From: Streptomyces rhizosphaerihabitans
Lineage (GTDB): Bacteria; Actinomycetota; Actinomycetes; Streptomycetales; Streptomycetaceae
Reading direction: 5' to 3'
Length of the DNA: 64,000 bases
Assembly (NCBI RefSeq): GCF_025399795.1
Contig: NZ_JAODTZ010000051.1
Coordinates: forward strand, 16,157 to 80,156
Part shown: piece by piece, positions 40,038 to 47,960 of the stretch
Layout of the letters: each line of letters begins with the position of its first letter
How positions within the stretch are numbered: the stretch's first letter is position 1
Notes under the pieces: generated by a model
Databases searched by the model: none
What the model saw: the letters and a program-made list of their open reading frames with translations, nothing else
What the model was told of the DNA's origin: nothing
Program-made: the position numbers and the translations under genes

Positions 40038-40343
40038 ATGGGCACCTTGATCTTCTCCGCGACCGCGATCCTGGTCGTCATGGGTTTCTCCAACCACACC
40101 CTCTGGCTCGCGGCGATCGTCCTGCTCTTCCTGTACGTCCGCTACGGCCGCACCGGGGGGAGCGCGTCCGCCGCGGGGTCCCCGGGCTCCGCCGCACCGG
40201 GCTCGGGCGCAGCCGCGGGCCGCACGGACAACAACTACCGGGCGTACCGCGACCGGCGCGACCGCCAGGCCAGGTGGGAACGCCGCTACCGCCGCGAACG
40301 CCCCCTCCAGACGCGCCGCCAGGAGCGCCAGAAGCAGGAGTAG
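40038..40343 (+). CDS. Small membrane protein with highly charged tail
   Basis: This is a 101-residue protein. Two hydrophobic segments at about 2-17 and 21-34 precede a Gly/Ser/Ala linker. The cytoplasmic tail is extremely Arg-rich (YRDRRDRQARWERRYRRERP), so the tail could bind nucleic acid or acidic phospholipid. The family is not recognised. AAGGAG lies eight bases before ATG 40038. It is convergent with pspAB. Confidence 0.75.
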   Translation: MGTLIFSATAILVVMGFSNHTLWLAAIVLLFLYVRYGRTGGSASAAGSPGSAAPGSGAAAGRTDNNYRAYRDRRDRQARWERRYRRERPLQTRRQERQKQE

Positions 40344-40381
40344 AAGCAGAACCTGTCCGGTTCTGGCCCCGGCCCGGGGCG

Positions 40382-40966
40382 TCACAGTCCCGGGGCACCC
40401 CAGATCGGGAACCAGCGGGCGAGGTCCTGCTCGATGCGCAGGTCGTCGACGAGCGCCGCCTTGATCTGGAGTTCCAGCGCGTTGTCGCGCCGCTCACCTT
40501 CGTCGCCGAGCGGCGCGAAGGGGTAGAAGGAACCTCGTTTGTAGAGATAGACGAGGTCGAGCCGTCGCTGCCCGCTGTCCTTGAAACCCACCACGGAGCA
40601 GAGCAGCTGGGGTCCGAAGCCGGTGCTCTCCAGGGAGCTGTTGACCGCGTGCAGATCGCTCACCAGCGCCGGCAGGTCGTCGGGCGCGCGTCGGGAGACG
40701 AGCCACGAGTATCCGTACTCGTCCTTGCCGACTTCCACGGGGGAGCCCGTCCGTCCGGTGTCCGCGTCGAGCAGGGCCTGTGCCTCCTGGTGCGCCTCGG
40801 CGAAGGCCGCGCCCTCGGCGGACGCGAAGCACACCGCGCCCGTGCCGGTCGGGGTGAACCCGGCCGCCGCCTGGAGGGTCACGGCCGCCGACGGCAGCCC
40901 GAAGAGCTGGTCGAGGTCGGGTGCGGCGGGCTTGCTGCGGCCGAGCAGGATGTCCAGGAACCCCAT
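40382..40966 (-). CDS. pspAB: PspA-associated protein PspAB
   Basis: The 194-residue protein begins MGFLDILLGRSKPAAPDLDQLFGLPSA (named in two parts), the typical N-terminus of PspAB, which is found beside htpX in actinobacteria. It later has EYGYSWLVSRRAPDDLPALV and LVYLYKRGSFYPF. Its stop is followed by the convergent small membrane protein gene. It starts four bases after the htpX stop, so the pair is an operon serving envelope-stress protein quality control. The molecular role is not defined. Confidence 0.85.
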   Translation of the reverse strand: MGFLDILLGRSKPAAPDLDQLFGLPSAAVTLQAAAGFTPTGTGAVCFASAEGAAFAEAHQEAQALLDADTGRTGSPVEVGKDEYGYSWLVSRRAPDDLPALVSDLHAVNSSLESTGFGPQLLCSVVGFKDSGQRRLDLVYLYKRGSFYPFAPLGDEGERRDNALELQIKAALVDDLRIEQDLARWFPIWGAPGL

Positions 40967-40970
40967 GCGG

Positions 40971-41915
40971 TCAGAGGGCCTCTCCGGGAGTCGGTGTGAT
41001 CGCGTCCGGGACCGCGGGCTCGCCCAGTTCGACGGAGATGCGGGCCAGTTGTTCGAGCCGCTGCTCCAGGCTCGGGTGGGTGGAGAAGAGGTTGGCGATG
41101 CCCGGCTGGGCGCCGAGCGCGGGGGTGAAGTAGAAGGCGTTGAAGGCCTGCGCGGTCCGCAGGTCCTTCGTCGGGATCCGGCCGATGTCGCCGGTCACCT
41201 TGGTCAGCGCGGACGCCAGTGCCGAGGGGCGGCCGGTGAGCAGGGCCGCGGAACGGTCGGCGGCCAGCTCGCGGTACCGGGAGAGCGCCCTGATCAGCAT
41301 GAAGCTGATGGCGTACACGGCCGCGGACACCGCCATCACCGCCATGAAGATGGCGACGGTGTTCTGGTCCTTGCGGCCCCGCCCGCCGAAGAGCTGCGAG
41401 TAGAACGCGAACCGCACGATCAGCCCGGCGAGCACCCCGAGGAAGGACGCCACGGTGATCACGGCGACATCCTTGTGCGCCACGTGCGACAGCTCGTGCG
41501 CGAGGACGCCCTCGAGCTCCGCGGGCTCCAGGCGGCGCAGCAGTCCGGTGGTCACGCACAGCACCGCGTGATCGGCGTTGCGTCCCGTGGCGAACGCGTT
41601 CGGCATGTCGATGTCCGACACGGCGACGAGCGGCTTGGGCATGTCGGCCACGGCGCACAGCCGGTCGACGACGCCGTGCAGCTGGGGATACTCCTCCCGC
41701 TCCACGATCCGCCCGTGCATGGCGTAGAGCGCGATCCGGTCCGAGAACCAGTACTGCGCGATGAGCAGCCCGGCCGCGATCACCACGACCAGCACCCACG
41801 ACTTCAGCAACACGATCAACGCGGCGACGAAGGCCACGTACAGCAATCCGAGCAGGAACAGCGTGACCGTCATCCGCACGGTCAGCTGCCGATCGTTCCG
41901 GAATCGGCTCTGCAT
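40971..41915 (-). CDS. htpX: Membrane zinc metalloprotease HtpX (M48)
   Basis: This 314-residue integral membrane endopeptidase degrades damaged membrane proteins. Two N-terminal membrane segments at about 14-35 and 40-56 precede the catalytic HELSH (residues 140-144) with the downstream RELAADR supplying the third zinc ligand; a further hydrophobic pair lies near 155 and 185. ATG 41915 (MQSRFRNDRQLTVRM) is the conserved start. The gene is followed directly by pspAB. Confidence 0.93.
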   Translation of the reverse strand: MQSRFRNDRQLTVRMTVTLFLLGLLYVAFVAALIVLLKSWVLVVVIAAGLLIAQYWFSDRIALYAMHGRIVEREEYPQLHGVVDRLCAVADMPKPLVAVSDIDMPNAFATGRNADHAVLCVTTGLLRRLEPAELEGVLAHELSHVAHKDVAVITVASFLGVLAGLIVRFAFYSQLFGGRGRKDQNTVAIFMAVMAVSAAVYAISFMLIRALSRYRELAADRSAALLTGRPSALASALTKVTGDIGRIPTKDLRTAQAFNAFYFTPALGAQPGIANLFSTHPSLEQRLEQLARISVELGEPAVPDAITPTPGEAL

Positions 41916-42113
41916 CTCGCACCACCCCGCAGTCAGGCACTCGTCCCGCATTCCATTGTGCGCCTGCGGTTCCCCATGAACAGGTGCCGATCGGCCCCGC
42001 GGTGGGCAAAGAACTTCCCTGTCAAGAACCACTTATTTATGCGGAGTGGACGTTACGGCGCCGGGTCAGGACGGGAGCGGGCGGCCTCGGAGTTCTCGCC
42101 GGCGGGGAAAGCA

Positions 42114-42152
42114 CACCGGCCGTGCCCTCCCGGAGGAAGGGCACGGCCGGTG
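42114..42152 (-). terminator. Terminator of glnA
   Basis: A 15-bp perfect stem, CACCGGCCGTGCCCT with its complement, closes on a nine-base loop at 42114-42152, about 40 bases past the glnA stop. Confidence 0.85.
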
Positions 42153-42193
42153 GTGTGCGGCCGGAGCGACGGGCTCACCCGTCGGCGACGGGC

Positions 42194-43603
42194 TTACACG
42201 TCGAAGTACAGCTCGAACTCGTGCGGGTGCGGACGCAGCTGGAGCGGCGCGATCTCGTTGGTGCGCTTGTAGTCGATCCACGTCTCGATCAGGTCCGACG
42301 TGAAGACGTCGCCCGCGAGCAGGAACTCGTGGTCGGCCTCCAGGCGGTCGAGGACGGCCGGGAGCGAGGTCGGGACCTGGGCGACGCCCGCGTGCTCCTC
42401 GGGAGCCAGCTCGTAGAGGTCCTTGTCGATCGGCTCGGCCGGCTCGATCTTGTTCTTCACGCCGTCCAGGCCGGCCATCAGCAGGGCCGCGAACGCCAGG
42501 TACGGGTTGCCGGAGGAGTCGGGCGCGCGGAACTCGACGCGCTTGGCCTTCGGGTTCGAGCCCGTGATCGGGATACGCATGGCCGCGGAGCGGTTGCGCT
42601 GCGAGTACACCAGGTTGACCGGGGCCTCGAAGCCGGGGACCAGGCGGTGGTAGGAGTTCACCGTCGGGTTGGTGAAGGCGAGCAGCGACGGGGCGTGCTT
42701 GAGGATGCCGCCGATGTAGTAGCGGGCCATGTCCGAGAGGCCCGCGTAGCCGGTCTCGTCGTAGAACAGCGGGGAGCCGTTGCTCCACAGGGACTGGTGG
42801 ACGTGCATGCCCGAGCCGTTGTCGCCGAAGATCGGCTTCGGCATGAAGGTCGCGGTCTTGCCGTTGCGCCAGGCGACGTTCTTCACGATGTACTTGAAGA
42901 GCTGGAGGTCGTCGGCCGCGGCGAGCAGCGTGTTGAACTTGTAGTTGATCTCGGCCTGGCCGGCGGTGCCCACCTCGTGGTGCTGGCGCTCGACCTGGAG
43001 GCCGGACGCGGCCAGCTCCAGGGAGATCTCCGCACGCAGGTCGGCGAAGTGGTCGACCGGCGGGGTCGGGAAGTAGCCGCCCTTGTAGCGGACCTTGTAA
43101 CCGCGGTTGTCCTCGAGCGCACCGGTGTTCCAGGCGCCGGCCTCGGAGTCGATGTGGTAGAACGCCTCGTTCTCGGAGGTCTTGAAGCGCACGCTGTCGA
43201 AGACGTAGAACTCGGCCTCGGGACCGAAGTACGCGGTGTCCGCGATACCGGTCGACGCGAGGTAGGCCTCGGCCTTCTTGGCCACGTTGCGCGGGTCACG
43301 GGAGTACTGCTCGCCCGTGATCGGGTCGTGGATGAAGAAGTTGATGTTGACCGTCTTGTCGCGGCGGAAGGGGTCGACGCGCGCGGTGGACAGGTCGGCG
43401 CGGAGCGCCATGTCGGACTCGTGGATGGCCTGGAAGCCGCGGATGGAGGACCCGTCGAACGCGAGTTCCTCGGTCGGGTCGAAGGCCTCGGCCGGGATCG
43501 TGAAGTGCTGCATCACACCCGGCAGGTCGCAGAAGCGGACATCGACGAACTTGACGCCCTCGTCCGCGATGTACTTCTTGGCCTCGTCGGCGTTCTGGAA
43601 CAT
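42194..43603 (-). CDS. glnA: Glutamine synthetase type I-beta, adenylylatable
   Basis: This 469-residue subunit of the dodecameric enzyme makes glutamine from glutamate, ammonia and ATP. Seen here are ELAFDGSSIRGFQ, AEFYVFDSVRF (metal Glu), NGSGMHVHQSLW, NSYHRLVPGFEAP and RNRSAAMRIP. The adenylylation loop DKDLYELAPEE places the tyrosine at residue 397, the classical modification site, so GlnE at the left end of this window should control it. ATG 43603 has AGGAGG upstream. A canonical GlnR box lies about 100 bases upstream, and a terminator follows. Confidence 0.98.
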   Translation of the reverse strand: MFQNADEAKKYIADEGVKFVDVRFCDLPGVMQHFTIPAEAFDPTEELAFDGSSIRGFQAIHESDMALRADLSTARVDPFRRDKTVNINFFIHDPITGEQYSRDPRNVAKKAEAYLASTGIADTAYFGPEAEFYVFDSVRFKTSENEAFYHIDSEAGAWNTGALEDNRGYKVRYKGGYFPTPPVDHFADLRAEISLELAASGLQVERQHHEVGTAGQAEINYKFNTLLAAADDLQLFKYIVKNVAWRNGKTATFMPKPIFGDNGSGMHVHQSLWSNGSPLFYDETGYAGLSDMARYYIGGILKHAPSLLAFTNPTVNSYHRLVPGFEAPVNLVYSQRNRSAAMRIPITGSNPKAKRVEFRAPDSSGNPYLAFAALLMAGLDGVKNKIEPAEPIDKDLYELAPEEHAGVAQVPTSLPAVLDRLEADHEFLLAGDVFTSDLIETWIDYKRTNEIAPLQLRPHPHEFELYFDV

Positions 43604-43701
43604 CCAGCTCCTCCTACTCCCGCCCACAGTGGACCGGGGTGGTAGTTCGTTCGTGCGGCCAGTGCGGTGGCACACGCTGGAGCCGACCATAGGGACGGGG
43701 G

Positions 43702-43739
43702 ATTTCTCAAGCGTGACCCATTTGTTTCGCCCAAGTTAA
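43702..43739 (-). promoter_or_regulatory. GlnR box upstream of glnA
   Basis: On the minus strand TTAAC-n6-GAAAC-n6-GTCAC-n6-GAAAT spans 38 bases with exact six-base gaps, the GlnR double site. It begins about 100 bases before the glnA start, the same geometry as at glnII. Confidence 0.88.
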
Positions 43740-43802
43740 CCGACCCGGGTCCTCCCGGCCCCTCCTGTCCGTATGGCAAAACGGGCACAGTACCTTGGGC
43801 GG

Positions 43803-44270
43803 GTGGACAACAGGCAAGCAATCGGATCGTGGCTCTCCGGCCCCCGTGCGGCGGCGGAGGAAGCCGGTGTCGACTTCGGATACCGGGGCGAACAGCTCGG
43901 TCTCCCGGAGCACGGACCGGGCTCGATCTCCCGCCCCGGCCGCCGTCTGGGCGCCCTCGCCGTCGACTGGGGCCTGTGCCTCTTGATCGCATACGGGCTG
44001 CTCACCGACGGCTACGACCAGGCGACGGGCAACTGGGCCCTGCTCGTCTTCTTCGTTCTCGGCCTGCTCACGGTCGGTACCGTCGGCTTCACTCCGGGCA
44101 AGCGCCTGTTCGGTCTGCGCGTCGTCCCCGAGGGCGGCGGCCGGCTGAATCCGCTGCGCGTCCTGGTGCGCACCGCGCTCCTGTGCGTGGCCGTCCCGGC
44201 GCTGATCTGGGACCGCGACGGCCGCGGCCTGCACGACCGGCTGGCCCGCACGATCGAAGTCCGTATCTGA
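43803..44270 (+). CDS. RDD-family membrane protein
   Basis: The 155-residue protein has RPGRRLGALAVDWGLCLLIAY (RDD signature region; Arg and two Asp around the first membrane segment), a second hydrophobic segment, GFTPGKRLFGLRVV, and a final GRGLHDRLARTIEV. GTG 43803 starts MDNRQAIGSWLSGPRA; a longer frame from ATG 43773 is possible. TACCTT at about 43791 would be a -10 element, making the GTG nearly leaderless. It is divergent from glnA and followed by two strong hairpins. Confidence 0.82.
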   Translation: MDNRQAIGSWLSGPRAAAEEAGVDFGYRGEQLGLPEHGPGSISRPGRRLGALAVDWGLCLLIAYGLLTDGYDQATGNWALLVFFVLGLLTVGTVGFTPGKRLFGLRVVPEGGGRLNPLRVLVRTALLCVAVPALIWDRDGRGLHDRLARTIEVRI

Positions 44271-44274
44271 CACT

Positions 44275-44302
44275 CGTTTCGCCCCGGGGACGGGGCGAAA
44301 CG
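44275..44302. terminator. First hairpin after the RDD gene
   Basis: CGTTTCGCCCCG pairs perfectly with CGGGGCGAAACG over a GGGA loop, starting four bases after the RDD stop. Confidence 0.85.
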
Positions 44303-44308
44303 ATCCCG

Positions 44309-44357
44309 CTACGCCGATGGGGCGCCCGGAGAATCTCCGGGCGCCCCATCGGCGTAG
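44309..44357. terminator. Very long perfect hairpin, 23-bp stem
   Basis: 44309-44331 pairs without mismatch with 44335-44357 across a three-base loop, starting CTACGCCGATGGGG. It lies between the convergent RDD and DUF4191 genes, so it can end transcription from both. Confidence 0.9.
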
Positions 44358-44414
44358 AACTGCGTCGGTGCTGCTTGGAACTGCCTGGTTCGCGTGGAAC
44401 TCGTATCAGGAGGG

Positions 44415-45113
44415 TCAGCCCTTCGGGCCGCCGCGCGGCATCCGCATGCCCTTGGGCATCGGGCCCTTCGGGAGCGGCATGTTGCTCATGAGGTCGCCCA
44501 TCGCGCGCAGCCGGTCGTTGGTCGCGGTGACCTGAGGGCCGGCGAGCACGCGCGGCAGCTTCAGCATCGTCGTGCGGAGCTTCTTCAGCTCCACCTGGCC
44601 CTCGCCGGTGCCCACGAGAATGTCGTGCACCGGGACGTCCGCGACGATCCGCGCCATCTTCTTCTTCTCGGCGGCCAGCAGGCTCTTCACCCGGTTCGGG
44701 TTGCCCTCGGCGACCAGCACGATGCCGGCCTTGCCGACCGCGCGGTGCACCACGTCCTGGCTGCGGTTCATCGCCACCGCCGGGGTCGTGGTCCAGCCCC
44801 GGCCGATGTTGTCGAGCACCGCCGCGGCCGCGCCCGGCTGTCCCTCCATCTGCCCGAAGGCGGCCCGCTCGGCCCTGCGTCCGAAGACGATCGCCGTCGC
44901 GAGGAAGGCGAGCAGAAGCCCGAGAATCCCGAGATAGACCGGGTGACCGATCAAGAAGCCGATCGCGAGGAAGACACCAAGGGTGAGAATTCCGACAGTC
45001 GCGAGTACAAGACCGATCTTGGAATCAGCCTTGCGGGTCATTTTGTACGTCAGAGCGATCTGCTTGAGTCGCCCGGGGTTCGCAGCGTCCGCTGCGGGTT
45101 CCTTCCTCGCCAT
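44415..45113 (-). CDS. DUF4191 membrane protein
   Basis: This 232-residue protein starts MARKEPAADAANPGRLKQIA. Two membrane segments at about 34-54 and 58-77 (VLATVGILTLGVFLAIGFLI and YLGILGLLLAFLATAIVFG) precede GRRAERAAFGQMEGQPGA and a soluble domain containing NRSQDVVHRAVGKAGIVLV. This is the DUF4191 pattern found next to lipoate genes in actinobacteria. Its function is unknown. It is downstream of lipA on the same strand. Confidence 0.87.
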   Translation of the reverse strand: MARKEPAADAANPGRLKQIALTYKMTRKADSKIGLVLATVGILTLGVFLAIGFLIGHPVYLGILGLLLAFLATAIVFGRRAERAAFGQMEGQPGAAAAVLDNIGRGWTTTPAVAMNRSQDVVHRAVGKAGIVLVAEGNPNRVKSLLAAEKKKMARIVADVPVHDILVGTGEGQVELKKLRTTMLKLPRVLAGPQVTATNDRLRAMGDLMSNMPLPKGPMPKGMRMPRGGPKG

Positions 45114-45207
45114 GCCACGAGTCTACGTGGCCCGGGAAGCGCCGACGACGGCAGTACCGGCGGTCGGGACCGCTGCACCGGGGGAGCGGCGGTCGGGAGT
45201 ACGTCGC

Positions 45208-45402
45208 TCAGGAGTGCGAGACGGACTCCAGCACGCGCTGCGCCTCGACCCGGTCCTTGGCCCGGCGACGGTCCTCCAGGACGGAGGTCCAGGCGTTGCG
45301 GCGAGCGGTGCGCTGCCCGCTGCTCATGAGCAGCGACTCGACGGCACGGAGTGCATCGGTGAACGACGGAATCGCGGTGGCGCGTACGGGCGCGGCCTGC
45401 AT
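45208..45402 (-). CDS. Small 64-residue protein between lipA and DUF4191 genes
   Basis: ATG 45402 opens MQAAPVRATAIPSFTDALRAV and continues ESLLMSSGQRTARRNAW, ending RVLESVSHS. It is a basic, helical-looking protein with no assigned family. GAGGGGGGA lies about ten bases upstream. The codon usage is high-GC like its neighbours and the frame is conserved-looking, but evidence is limited to position and composition. Confidence 0.55.
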   Translation of the reverse strand: MQAAPVRATAIPSFTDALRAVESLLMSSGQRTARRNAWTSVLEDRRRAKDRVEAQRVLESVSHS

Positions 45403-45636
45403 GATGGAGGTCCCCCCTCGGGATCGGCGGCTCGGACGGGGCGGTGCGTGACGTAGGACCAGGGTCACTGATTGGTGTTACCAGGGCGTGACCGACCGGT
45501 CAAACACCAGTGAAGCCTTGATGCGGCGGGTCTTCTTCCTGGGTTGGTCCGTACGGTGTCTTCAACTGCGCGGATGCCGAGGGGGATGTGAACGGCCACT
45601 TGTGAAAGCAAGGCCGCTTGTGCCCGGATTCACACA

Positions 45637-45665
45637 AAAGCGGTGGCACCGAGTGCCACCGCTTT
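45637..45665 (-). terminator. Terminator of lipA
   Basis: AAAGCGGTGGCAC (45637-45649) pairs with GTGCCACCGCTTT (45653-45665) over a CGA loop; the A/T ends make it a good intrinsic terminator for the minus strand. Confidence 0.88.
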
Positions 45666-45693
45666 CGTTTCGCAACGTGATCCGTTCGGCGTA

Positions 45694-46659
45694 TCAGACC
45701 GCCTGGGAGGCGACGTAGGCTCCCCGCTTCTCGACGGCCATCTGGTACAGGCGCCCGGCCCGGTACGAGGAGCGGACCAGCGGGCCCGACATGACGCCGG
45801 AGAAGCCGATCTCCTCGGCCTCCTCCTTGAGCTCCACGAACTCGTGCGGCTTGACCCAGCGCTCCACGGGGTGGTGACGCACGGAGGGCCGCAGGTACTG
45901 CGTGATCGTGATGAGCTCGCAGCCGGCGTCGTGCAGCTGCTGGAGCGCCTCGCTGACCTCTTCGCGGGTCTCGCCCATGCCGAGGATCAGGTTCGATTTC
46001 GTGACCAGACCGTAGTCGCGGGCCTCGGTGATGACCTTGAGCGAGCGCTCGTAGCGGAAGCCCGGACGGATGCGCTTGAAGATCCGGGGGACCGTCTCGA
46101 CGTTGTGCGCGAAGACCTCGGGGCGCGAGGAGAAGACCTCGGCGAGGTGCTCGGGCTCGGCGTTGAAGTCCGGGGCGAGCAGTTCGACCTTGGTGCGGCC
46201 GGCCTCGCGGCCCGCCGTCTGGGCGTGGATCTGGCGGACCGTCTCGGCGTACAGCCAGGCTCCGCCGTCCTCCAGGTCGTCGCGGGCGACGCCGGTGATG
46301 GTGGCGTAGTTCAGGTCCATCGTGACCACGGACTCACCGACACGGCGCGGCTCGTCCCGGTCCAGGGCCTCCGGCTTGCCGGTGTCGATCTGGCAGAAGT
46401 CGCAGCGCCGCGTGCACTGGTCACCGCCGATGAGGAAGGTGGCCTCGCGGTCTTCCCAGCACTCGTAGATGTTGGGGCAGCCCGCCTCCTGGCAGACCGT
46501 GTGCAGACCCTCGCTCTTCACGAGCGCCTGCATCTTCGTGTACTCGGGACCCATCTTCGCCCGGGTCTTGATCCACTCGGGCTTGCGCTCGATGGGGGTC
46601 TGGCTGTTCCGGACCTCCAGGCGCAGCATCTTGCGTCCGTCGGGTGCGACTGCGGACAC
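45694..46659 (-). CDS. lipA: Lipoyl synthase
   Basis: This 321-residue radical-SAM enzyme inserts two sulfurs into octanoyl groups on E2 and related carrier domains. The auxiliary cluster cysteines are Cys56, Cys61 and Cys67 (VCQEAGCPNIYEC), and the radical-SAM cluster is Cys82, Cys86 and Cys89 (CTRRCDFC). Also present are SNLILGMGETREEV and the C-terminal RSSYRAGRL that supplies the last cluster ligand serine. GTG 46659 has AGGGAG upstream. It follows lipB, and its product feeds the E2 at the right end of the window. Confidence 0.97.
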   Translation of the reverse strand: MSAVAPDGRKMLRLEVRNSQTPIERKPEWIKTRAKMGPEYTKMQALVKSEGLHTVCQEAGCPNIYECWEDREATFLIGGDQCTRRCDFCQIDTGKPEALDRDEPRRVGESVVTMDLNYATITGVARDDLEDGGAWLYAETVRQIHAQTAGREAGRTKVELLAPDFNAEPEHLAEVFSSRPEVFAHNVETVPRIFKRIRPGFRYERSLKVITEARDYGLVTKSNLILGMGETREEVSEALQQLHDAGCELITITQYLRPSVRHHPVERWVKPHEFVELKEEAEEIGFSGVMSGPLVRSSYRAGRLYQMAVEKRGAYVASQAV

Positions 46660-46823
46660 ATCGGCTCCCTGTAACTTCGATTCTTCGGCGTACACCAGGG
46701 TACGCCCGTGCGGTTCTCGGCCCCCGAGGTGGGCAACCTTCGGGAGCGGGGGTGCATTCCCGAGGGGTCTGAGCCGTGGAAACACGGGCTCCGGGCCGGT
46801 GTGCGTTCCACGACGCGCCGGGT

Positions 46824-47630
46824 CTAGGCCGGTGTGCGTTCCACGACGCGCGGCTTCAGGTCCGCGTTCGCCAGGATGTCCCCGAGGTGCTTCTCGGCCA
46901 CCGGGAGGACCTCGGCGATGGTCACGTCGCGGCCCAGCTCGCCCGCGAGGGAGGCGACCCCCGCGTCGCGGATGCCGCACGGGATGATCCGGTCGAACCA
47001 GGCGTTGTCCGGGTTCACGTTCAGGGCGAAGCCGTGCATCGTGACGCCCTTGGCCACGCGGATGCCGATCGCGGCGATCTTGCGGTCCTCGCGGCGCTGG
47101 CCCGCGTTGGACGGGGCGTACTCCGGGCCGTTGAGCCGCGGGTCGAACTCCTCGTCCGTCAGTCGCGGGTCGAAGTCCAGGGAGAGGCCCCCGAGGGCGG
47201 AGGACCGTTCGGCGGGGTCCTTGGTGTCACCGAGGATCCAGACGCCGCTGCGGCCCTCGACCCGGCTCGTCTCCAGGCCGAACTCCGCACACGTACGGAT
47301 AAGAGCCTCTTCCAGGCGGCGTACATGTGCTACGACGTCCACCGGACGCGGGAGCTTCTGAATGGGGTAGCCGACCAGCTGGCCGGGACCGTGCCAGGTG
47401 ATCTTGCCGCCGCGATCCACGTCGATGACGGGCGTGCCGTCCAGGGGCCGCTCGCTGTCCGCAGTGCGCCGGCCCGCGGTGTAGACCGGCGGGTGCTCCA
47501 GGAGCAGACAGGTGTCGGGGATCTCGTCCAGGAACCGGGCGGTGTGCACGCGACGCTGCTCGTCCCACGCCTCCTGGTACTCGACGGCCTCGGCACCGAA
47601 TCCCATGCGGACGAACCGCAACTCACTCAC
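46824..47630 (-). CDS. lipB: Octanoyl-(acyl-carrier protein) transferase
   Basis: This 268-residue enzyme moves octanoyl from acyl-carrier protein to lipoyl domains, the first step before LipA. EHPPVYTAGRR and GGKITWHGPGQLVGYPI are family signatures; Lys194 (VAKGVTMHG) and Cys218 (IIPCGI) are the catalytic pair. A loop of about 45 residues (135-183, GDTKDPAERSSALGG onward) between the ligand and catalytic motifs is longer than in E. coli LipB. GTG 47630 has GGAGG eight bases upstream. It is directly upstream of lipA. Confidence 0.96.
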   Translation of the reverse strand: MSELRFVRMGFGAEAVEYQEAWDEQRRVHTARFLDEIPDTCLLLEHPPVYTAGRRTADSERPLDGTPVIDVDRGGKITWHGPGQLVGYPIQKLPRPVDVVAHVRRLEEALIRTCAEFGLETSRVEGRSGVWILGDTKDPAERSSALGGLSLDFDPRLTDEEFDPRLNGPEYAPSNAGQRREDRKIAAIGIRVAKGVTMHGFALNVNPDNAWFDRIIPCGIRDAGVASLAGELGRDVTIAEVLPVAEKHLGDILANADLKPRVVERTPA

Positions 47631-47960
47631 GGCAAGCGCCTCCCTCGAAGCTTCCTCGGGCACGTGGTGGTCCCCGTGCGGGGCGCGCGGAGGAACCTTT
47701 CGTCAGGTCCGTGGCGCGCCCACGCCACTGTACGTCCGTCCGATCCGCGTCAGCCCGACAGCTAATCCTCACACGATCGGATGAATGAATGTCGATGTGT
47801 GCGATGCCGTGCTTACGCTCCGCTACATTCGCGCCGTTCACGAGGCCATAAGGGCTGCTCACAGGCAATCCGGGCACAAGGGGTCCTCGGGGAGGCGCAA
47901 GCATGTTCCACGCCGCCCTGCGGCCCCTTGGGGACCCGAAGGCAGGAGACCGCACCGCAG

